DNA of 11,225 nucleotides from Acidobacteriota bacterium (GTDB lineage Bacteria; Acidobacteriota; Terriglobia; Terriglobales; Acidobacteriaceae): the NCBI GenBank assembly GCA_021805955.1, contig JAJZDO010000862.1:1-11225 (forward strand). The letters are read 5' to 3'. This document shows, in pieces, positions 6,748 through 11,225 of this stretch. Under the pieces are notes generated by a model, which worked only from the letters and a program-made list of their open reading frames with translations, was not told the DNA's origin and ran no database searches. Numbering within the stretch: position 1 is the stretch's first letter; each line of letters opens with the position of its first letter. Made by a program: the position numbers and the translations under genes.

Positions 6748-7605
6748 ATGCGATCGATCGCAATCATTTCCAAGCCGCAAAAACCGGAACTGGCGACGAT
6801 TTTGCCGGAGTTGACGGTCTGGCTGAAGCAACACGGCTACGCTTCCATCCTGGACCCAATGAGCGCCGGGTACCTAGGCTCAGTAGACGTGGTGCCCCGG
6901 CACTTGATGCATGAGCATAAGCCGGAATTGGTGATTGTCCTGGGCGGAGATGGAACATTGCTTGCTGCGGCCAGAGCATTCGCGCGTACGCAAACGCCGA
7001 TTCTCAGCGTCAACCTGGGGTCGCTGGGTTTTCTGGCGGAGGTGCCGCTGGATGAGTTATTCACCACGTTGGAATCTTGGCGCCGGAGCGGTTGCGTGAT
7101 TGATGAGCGCGCCATGTTGCACGCCGAGGTCCGCCGCGCCGGCCTGGTCCACCACGAGTTTGAAGCGCTGAATGACGTGGTCATTACCAAGGGCACCATT
7201 GCGCGCATGGTCAGCATTCTGGTCAAGGCCGGCGATCAGACGGTGGCACAGTTTAGTGCCGATGGAGTGATTGTAGCGACGCCAACCGGTTCTACGGCCT
7301 ATAACCTCGCTGCCAACGGCCCCATTCTGGCTCCCGACATCGACGGCATGATTATCACCGCTGTCTGTCCGCACCAACTGACGGTTCGGCCGCTGGTGGT
7401 GCGCGGAGACGCCAAGCTTACGCTCAGCGTCGAAGGAATCCCGGAGCAGATCTACCTTACTGTCGACGGGCAGGAAGCAGTCGAGTTGAGGCTCGGAGAC
7501 GAGCTGCACTGTTGCCGTTCCCGCTCTACGATCCGCCTGATTCGCAGGAGTGGCAACAGCTTCTTCGATGTCTTGCGAGCCAAGTTGAAGTGGGGCGAGC
7601 GATAA
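6748..7605 (+). CDS. nadK: NAD kinase
   Basis: NAD kinase phosphorylates NAD to NADP, the only known route to new NADP, using ATP or polyphosphate. The 285 aa product has the typical bacterial length (E. coli NadK is 292 aa). The phosphate-binding GGDGT (66-70) contains the catalytic Asp68. It is followed by LNDVVITKG (141-149), which carries the NAD-binding Asn-Asp pair, and by the conserved ATPTGSTAYNLAANGPI segment (177-193). The C-terminal beta-sandwich ends in VDGQ (239-242). The N-terminal MRSIAIISKP resembles other NadK starts. It is second in an operon with tlyA, an order also found in Mycobacterium (tlyA-ppnK-recN); recN is not next here. Confidence 0.96.
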   Translation: MRSIAIISKPQKPELATILPELTVWLKQHGYASILDPMSAGYLGSVDVVPRHLMHEHKPELVIVLGGDGTLLAAARAFARTQTPILSVNLGSLGFLAEVPLDELFTTLESWRRSGCVIDERAMLHAEVRRAGLVHHEFEALNDVVITKGTIARMVSILVKAGDQTVAQFSADGVIVATPTGSTAYNLAANGPILAPDIDGMIITAVCPHQLTVRPLVVRGDAKLTLSVEGIPEQIYLTVDGQEAVELRLGDELHCCRSRSTIRLIRRSGNSFFDVLRAKLKWGER

Positions 7606-7640
7606 GCTCTTCGAAGGCGCGTGTGCAAAGATCCCCGCAG

Positions 7641-8249
7641 CTACTTGGACAACTCGTCGACAAGGATTTTTGCCTTGTTCGCCAGCGTCTGAGCGCCCAC
7701 CACATCGTTCATGCTCAAGGCCTGTCGGGCCTGCACCAGAAAAGAATTGATTTGTGCAACTGCGTCCTTATGTTCCGCCTGCCGCTGCTTTGAGACCTTC
7801 TCCATCCGGAGCGCCGTGGCGTCGATGAGATGTTTTGCCTGCGCTGTCTCTGTTGGCGTTGCAGTCGAATCATCGGCGGAGAGCTGCCCGATGAGGGCGG
7901 TCCCAGGCGCAGCCGAAGCTGCTCCACCGGCAGCATCGCCAGTCGTTGCCGGGTGTGTCTCCGCCGCCGCCGCAGGCTCGGGCTCACCCTTGGGCGTGAC
8001 GCGGTGGCGGCGGACTTTTGCTCTGTGTTTCTTGGGCGGCGCAGCAGCAGGCTGCGGTGCGGCTGGAGTGGTTGGCTGGGACTCGGCTAGTTTCACGGGC
8101 GCCAGCGTAAGCGGCGGCATGGCGGGCATGGTACTTACAACGGGAGCCTGGGCGTGCGGCGGAGGCAGTGCTCGCTGTGGCTTGCGACGGCAGCCAGCAA
8201 TCGAAAACGTCAGCAGAAATGAAACAAAAAATAAGCGCCAATACCGCAT
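7641..8249 (-). CDS. Small Pro/Ala-rich lipoprotein with C-terminal helical region
   Basis: I do not recognise a named family. From the ATG at 8249 the product is 202 aa. It starts with a short basic head (MRYWR), a hydrophobic core and a lipobox ending IAGC, so Cys20 should be lipidated. Residues ~24-130 are low-complexity, rich in Pro, Ala and Thr, with a basic patch (KKHRAKVRRHR) that could contact peptidoglycan, LPS or another anionic partner. The last ~55 residues (EKVSKQRQAEHKDAVAQI onward) look amphipathic helical, ending LANKAKILVDEL. The frame opens earlier, at 8312 and 8285, but AGGGGAAG before 8249 and the signal peptide favour the shorter form. It lies 71 bp after the histidine kinase gene on the same strand, so it may be co-transcribed with the sensor; a role in signalling is inference. 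Confidence 0.75.
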   Translation of the reverse strand: MRYWRLFFVSFLLTFSIAGCRRKPQRALPPPHAQAPVVSTMPAMPPLTLAPVKLAESQPTTPAAPQPAAAPPKKHRAKVRRHRVTPKGEPEPAAAAETHPATTGDAAGGAASAAPGTALIGQLSADDSTATPTETAQAKHLIDATALRMEKVSKQRQAEHKDAVAQINSFLVQARQALSMNDVVGAQTLANKAKILVDELSK

Positions 8250-8250
8250 T

Positions 8251-8258
8251 CTTCCCCT
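8251..8258 (-). promoter_or_regulatory. Ribosome binding site of the lipoprotein, favouring the start at 8249
   Basis: AGGGGAAG (reading 8258 to 8251) stands directly upstream of the ATG at 8249-8247. The alternative starts at 8312 and 8285 have no comparable site, and they would place the lipobox abnormally far from the N-terminus. Confidence 0.6.
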
Positions 8259-8320
8259 GCATTTCTTCGACGCGTCAATCTTCATTTCTACGTCGATCAA
8301 CCCGCGATGCACTTGTCAAC

Positions 8321-10213
8321 CTAGCCGGCACTTGTGCTAAGCATCGATTTTGCTTCCGGCAGGGAAGTCACAGGAAGCCGGAGGGTGAACTGCGTGCCAA
8401 CGTCCACCTCAGATTCTACTTGAACTGAGCCGTTGTGGAGTTGCAGTATACGATAGGTCATTGCCAGGCCAATGCCGGTTCCATCCCGCTTCGTCGTAAA
8501 GTAAAGATTGAAGATGCGGCTAAGAATTTCGCGCGGAATTCCACAACCCTGGTCGCGGATACGCAGACTCGCTTCGTGCCCGTGCTGCCGCAGTTCTACA
8601 TGCAACTCGCCGCCGTCTGCCATGGCTTGCGCGCCATTCAGGATTACGTTCAGCAGAGCCTGCTGAATCATATCCGCATCCACGCGGACATTGACCGGAG
8701 AGCCCGGCATAACGCTGACTACTTTGACGGACCGTTGCGCCAGGTCTGGCTCGGCCAGCGTGATTACTGAAGTAACGATGGAGCGCAGATCGTGCATGGC
8801 CAGGTCCAGTTCCACAGGACGGGAAAAGTCGATCAAGGTCTGCACCACTCGATCGAGACGCCGGATTTCATTGTGGATCACGTCCACGTGACGCTCGGCG
8901 CTGCTATCGTTTCGCGCCAGTTTTTCGCGCAACAGCTCCAGATGCACAACGATCGCGTTGATGGGATTTTTTACCTCGTGGCCTACACCGGAGGTGAGTC
9001 TTCCAAGGTCTGCCAGACGCCGTGAAACTTCCAGCTCGTTCTCAATCTTCCGCATGGATTCGCTATCGTGCAGCGTCAACAATGCTCCCAACGTGTCGGA
9101 GGGCGTCGTGGGATCTTCGCTATGGATGAAGTCGAGAGAGACCTGAATCCGCCGCCCCGTTTCTGTGACGACTTCTTCCTGCATCAGCATCACCCGTGCA
9201 TTGAAGGCACGGCGCACTACCTGGCCGAGCGTGGACTGGCGGTCGAAGATGTCGTGCAGCTCGACGCCCAGCATTTGTTGCCGGGTCATACCCAGAAAGT
9301 GCTCCACAGAGTCGCTGACCATCACCACGCGCGCATCCTGCGTGAACAGCATCACGCCGTCTTGCAGGTTCTCCAGCACCTGATCCAAGTTTTCTTTCAG
9401 TGCCGTGAAGACTTCCTCAACGCTCCGCATCCGCTGACCGATGCGTTCAATCTTGCTGGATACACGCGAGATTTCATCCGACTTAGCCAGCAGTAGCCCC
9501 GATCCTGAGACCGGCTGGGGTTCTACCAGCATGAATTGATCGAGCCGATCGCTGATCACCTGCAAGGGGTGCAGTGCCATATTTGAAAGCAATGCCGCCA
9601 GAACGATGGTGAGAAGCACGGAAAGAACCACGATGATAAATTCCGCTTGCAACCAGGGAGCCAACTGGCTGCGAAGAAAGGTTGTCCTCACGCCTACGCG
9701 GACGGTAAGGAAGGGAGCGTGATTGCGATCCAGCCGGGCATCGACGGCATAGACGGCGGGAGTCCCAAAGACGATGCGAAATTTTTGCCATGCGGTTTGC
9801 TGTTGCAACGAAACAAAGCTTGGCTGATGCGGCATGGCATGACCTTGATACAGCGGGTCGGTGCTCAGCAGAATGTTTCCATCGTTTCCCGCGATATTAA
9901 TGTCGTAAATGGTCGGTTCATAGCGGATGAACGAGCTCAACATCAGACGGAGCGCAGCGTCGTTGCGCAATGCCTGGGCGACGGCATCATTCAGGGCATT
10001 CGGATCGTTGGGGGGCAACGCTACGTGCGCTATGCCGTGCTCAATGGCCGCTCGTGCGGCCAGCATCACCTGAAGCGCGGCGATATCGGTATGCCGATAG
10101 CTCTGTTGGATTCGCTCCGACAACAATTGCGACAGATATAGAGCAGACAGCAAGATCACCATGGCGGATACCATCACGGTGATTGCCAGTACGAGCTTGA
10201 GGCGGATTCTCAT
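8321..10213 (-). CDS. Membrane sensor histidine kinase, NtrB/AtoS-like, with PDC/Cache-like periplasmic domain
   Basis: A 630 aa sensor kinase. The N-terminal membrane segment (about 7-27) is followed by a periplasmic region (~30-188), whose YDINIAGNDGNILLSTDP and FLTVRVGVRTTFLR segments look like a PDC/Cache sensing fold. A second membrane segment (~189-209), a HAMP-like linker starting LHPLQVISDRL, and a PAS domain (~275-390, LQDGVMLFTQDARVVMVSD) follow. The HisKA H-box is SGVGHEVKNPINAI with the phospho-acceptor His412. The HATPase_c domain shows N-box NVILNGAQAM (~519-528), G1 DQGCGIP and FTTKRDGTGIGLAM. All key kinase motifs are present. The order PAS then GHEVKNP then FTTK is typical of NtrB/AtoS/ZraS kinases, which partner sigma-54 activators; such a gene lies directly upstream. 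The ligand cannot be told. The ribosome binding site is weak; ATG 10213 places the first membrane segment normally. Confidence 0.93.
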   Translation of the reverse strand: MRIRLKLVLAITVMVSAMVILLSALYLSQLLSERIQQSYRHTDIAALQVMLAARAAIEHGIAHVALPPNDPNALNDAVAQALRNDAALRLMLSSFIRYEPTIYDINIAGNDGNILLSTDPLYQGHAMPHQPSFVSLQQQTAWQKFRIVFGTPAVYAVDARLDRNHAPFLTVRVGVRTTFLRSQLAPWLQAEFIIVVLSVLLTIVLAALLSNMALHPLQVISDRLDQFMLVEPQPVSGSGLLLAKSDEISRVSSKIERIGQRMRSVEEVFTALKENLDQVLENLQDGVMLFTQDARVVMVSDSVEHFLGMTRQQMLGVELHDIFDRQSTLGQVVRRAFNARVMLMQEEVVTETGRRIQVSLDFIHSEDPTTPSDTLGALLTLHDSESMRKIENELEVSRRLADLGRLTSGVGHEVKNPINAIVVHLELLREKLARNDSSAERHVDVIHNEIRRLDRVVQTLIDFSRPVELDLAMHDLRSIVTSVITLAEPDLAQRSVKVVSVMPGSPVNVRVDADMIQQALLNVILNGAQAMADGGELHVELRQHGHEASLRIRDQGCGIPREILSRIFNLYFTTKRDGTGIGLAMTYRILQLHNGSVQVESEVDVGTQFTLRLPVTSLPEAKSMLSTSAG

Positions 10214-10241
10214 GGCGGATGCTGCAATGCGGATTCGTTTC

Positions 10242-10270
10242 CCGGGGATGCGGCTGCGGTTTTGCCCCGG
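10242..10270. other. GC-rich hairpin between activator and kinase genes
   Basis: ccgggg (10242-10247) and ccccgg (10265-10270) form exact 6-bp arms around a 17-nt loop, in the 114 bp between the activator gene and the kinase gene. No T-run follows on either strand. It might pause or protect the transcript; it is no classic terminator. I see no gene in this gap. Confidence 0.3.
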
Positions 10271-10327
10271 CGCTTAGTTTTGCGGTGCAACTTCGTCGCT
10301 TTCGGGCGGCCGCGAGATCGCCGGCCT

Positions 10328-11225
10328 TCAGTCGCTGCTCTCCGCCGAACCTCCGTATTCCTTCAGTTTATTGTGCAGCGTTTTCAGGCTGATACCAAGG
10401 ATTTCCGCCGCGCGTGTTTTATTGTTTCTGGTCGACTCCAGCGTGCGAAGGATCAGCCGCTTCTCCGCCTCGTCGACGGTGGTGCCGACGGGCATCTGGA
10501 CCTGATCGGAATCGAATACGGCTGAGATGTGCGCCACGCCAAAACCGGGAGGTAAATGTTGATGGCCGAGGATTCCACTACCGCACAGCACCACCGCTCG
10601 TTCCAGCACATTGCGGAGTTCGCGGACATTTCCTGGCCAGTTGTAAGATTCGAATTCGTGCAACAGGGTAGGTTCAATTCCGGTTACCTGGCAGCCATGG
10701 CGCTCATTCATGGTGCGAATCAGCGCATCGGCGATCAACGGAATGTCTTCGCGATGCGCGCGAAGAGGCGGCATTTCAATGTTGAAGACGTTCAGCCGGT
10801 AGTATAGGTCGTTGCGCAAATGCCCCTCCGCGATAGCGGTTGCCGGGTCCTTATTGGTGGCCGCAAGCACCCGGACATTGATCGGCGTCTCCACCTTGCT
10901 GCCCAAACGCCGCAAGGTCCGATCCTCCAGCACGCGCAGCAGCTTGGCCTGGGTTGCGATGGGCATTTCGCCAATCTCGTCTAGCAACAACGTGCCTTCT
11001 TCCGCCAGCTCAAAACAGCCGGCGCGACGTTCCACCGCTCCGGTGAAAGCCCCACGTTCATGGCCGAAGATTTCGCTTTCTATCAGGGTTTCCGGAATGG
11101 CTGCACAATTTACCGCAATGAACGGCTTGCTGCTCCGTCCGCTGAGTTCGTGCAGGGTTCGCGCAACCACTTCTTTGCCCGTGCCGCTCTCTCCCGTAAT
11201 CAAGACGGAGACGTTGTTGGGTGCG
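10328..11225 (-). CDS. Sigma-54-dependent transcriptional activator, NtrC-like (N-terminus outside window)
   Basis: A bacterial enhancer-binding protein that uses ATP to open sigma-54 RNA polymerase promoters. The frame is open through base 11225, so at least 298 residues are visible and the start is beyond the window. Present are Walker A GESGTGKE (11171-11194), the sigma-54 contact loop GAFTGA (11036-11053), Walker B LLLDEI (near 10973-10990), [11 protein letters not shown], a [10 protein letters not shown] stretch, and a C-terminal Fis-type helix-turn-helix ([18 protein letters not shown]) for binding upstream sites. NtrC-type regulators are usually ~450-470 aa, leaving room for a receiver domain outside the window. 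A receiver is inferred from the adjacent NtrB-type kinase, not seen. The genes read activator, kinase, lipoprotein. Confidence 0.94.
   Translation of the reverse strand, partial: APNNVSVLITGESGTGKEVVARTLHELSGRSSKPFIAVNCAAIPETLIESEIFGHERGAFTGAVERRAGCFELAEEGTLLLDEIGEMPIATQAKLLRVLEDRTLRRLGSKVETPINVRVLAATNKDPATAIAEGHLRNDLYYRLNVFNIEMPPLRAHREDIPLIADALIRTMNERHGCQVTGIEPTLLHEFESYNWPGNVRELRNVLERAVVLCGSGILGHQHLPPGFGVAHISAVFDSDQVQMPVGTTVDEAEKRLILRTLESTRNNKTRAAEILGISLKTLHNKLKEYGGSAESSD

Noticed and set aside
7243..7259. Sigma-54-like TGGCAC with dyad ggcac/gtgcc
   Set aside because: Inside the nadK coding sequence, and the required GC at the -12 position is out of register.
7611..7618. Palindrome cttcgaag between nadK and the lipoprotein gene
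   Set aside because: Only 8 bp with no loop or T-run; not a credible terminator.
8314..8319. Perfect -35 hexamer TTGACA (minus strand) before the lipoprotein gene
   Set aside because: No acceptable -10 box at 16-18 bp; the hexamer lies beside the kinase stop and may be chance.
7711..8340. 209-codon plus-strand open frame opposite the small lipoprotein
   Set aside because: Cys/Gly/Ala-rich low-complexity mirror of the Pro/Ala-rich linker; the minus strand has a proper lipoprotein signal and ribosome binding site.

Overview
This window looks like ordinary chromosome from an Acidobacteriota-type bacterium, probably of the Koribacter/Terriglobales kind. The assignment rests on moderately GC-rich DNA, the mix of genes, a YVTN-propeller lipoprotein, and a palindromic element at 568-666 (gtcattccgag / gaggaatcc / ttcactccgttcagaatgac) that resembles elements I remember from many acidobacterial genomes. 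It is inferred from memory, not from a search.

Layout. (1) 1-555, plus strand: the C-terminal end of a DsbD-like thiol:disulfide interchange protein. (2) 568-666: the palindromic element, lying between two convergent genes. (3) 676-2858, minus strand: a two-gene operon, a TrmH/SpoU-family rRNA 2'-O-methyltransferase followed, with an ATGA overlap, by the replication-fork ATPase RarA. (4) 2859-3012: a divergent intergenic region with nested palindromes. (5) 3013-4340, plus strand: a Sua5/YrdC-type threonylcarbamoyl-AMP synthase that starts at TTG, then a membrane-anchored YdcF/SanA (DUF218) protein. (6) 4341-4478: an intergenic region with a hairpin and a perfect 8+3+8 inverted repeat. (7) 4479-5918: a secreted beta-propeller lipoprotein. 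(8) 5982-7605: tlyA then nadK, 10 bp apart, a pairing known from other phyla. (9) 7641-11225, minus strand, read right to left: a sigma-54 activator cut by the window end, a membrane NtrB-type histidine kinase, and a small Pro/Ala-rich lipoprotein.

Functionally, the left and centre are housekeeping genes for translation and RNA modification (SpoU methyltransferase, TsaC, TlyA), genome stability (RarA), NADP synthesis (NadK) and envelope redox (DsbD). The right third is a likely two-component system driving sigma-54 promoters. Its sensor has a periplasmic PDC/Cache-like domain, so it probably reads an envelope or extracellular signal, and the linked lipoprotein may be an accessory or target.

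I see no CRISPR array, tRNA, rRNA, insertion sequence, phage gene or toxin-antitoxin pair, and no clear undescribed system. The most useful leads are the palindromic element, the inverted repeats in front of two genes, and the kinase-linked lipoprotein of unknown role.
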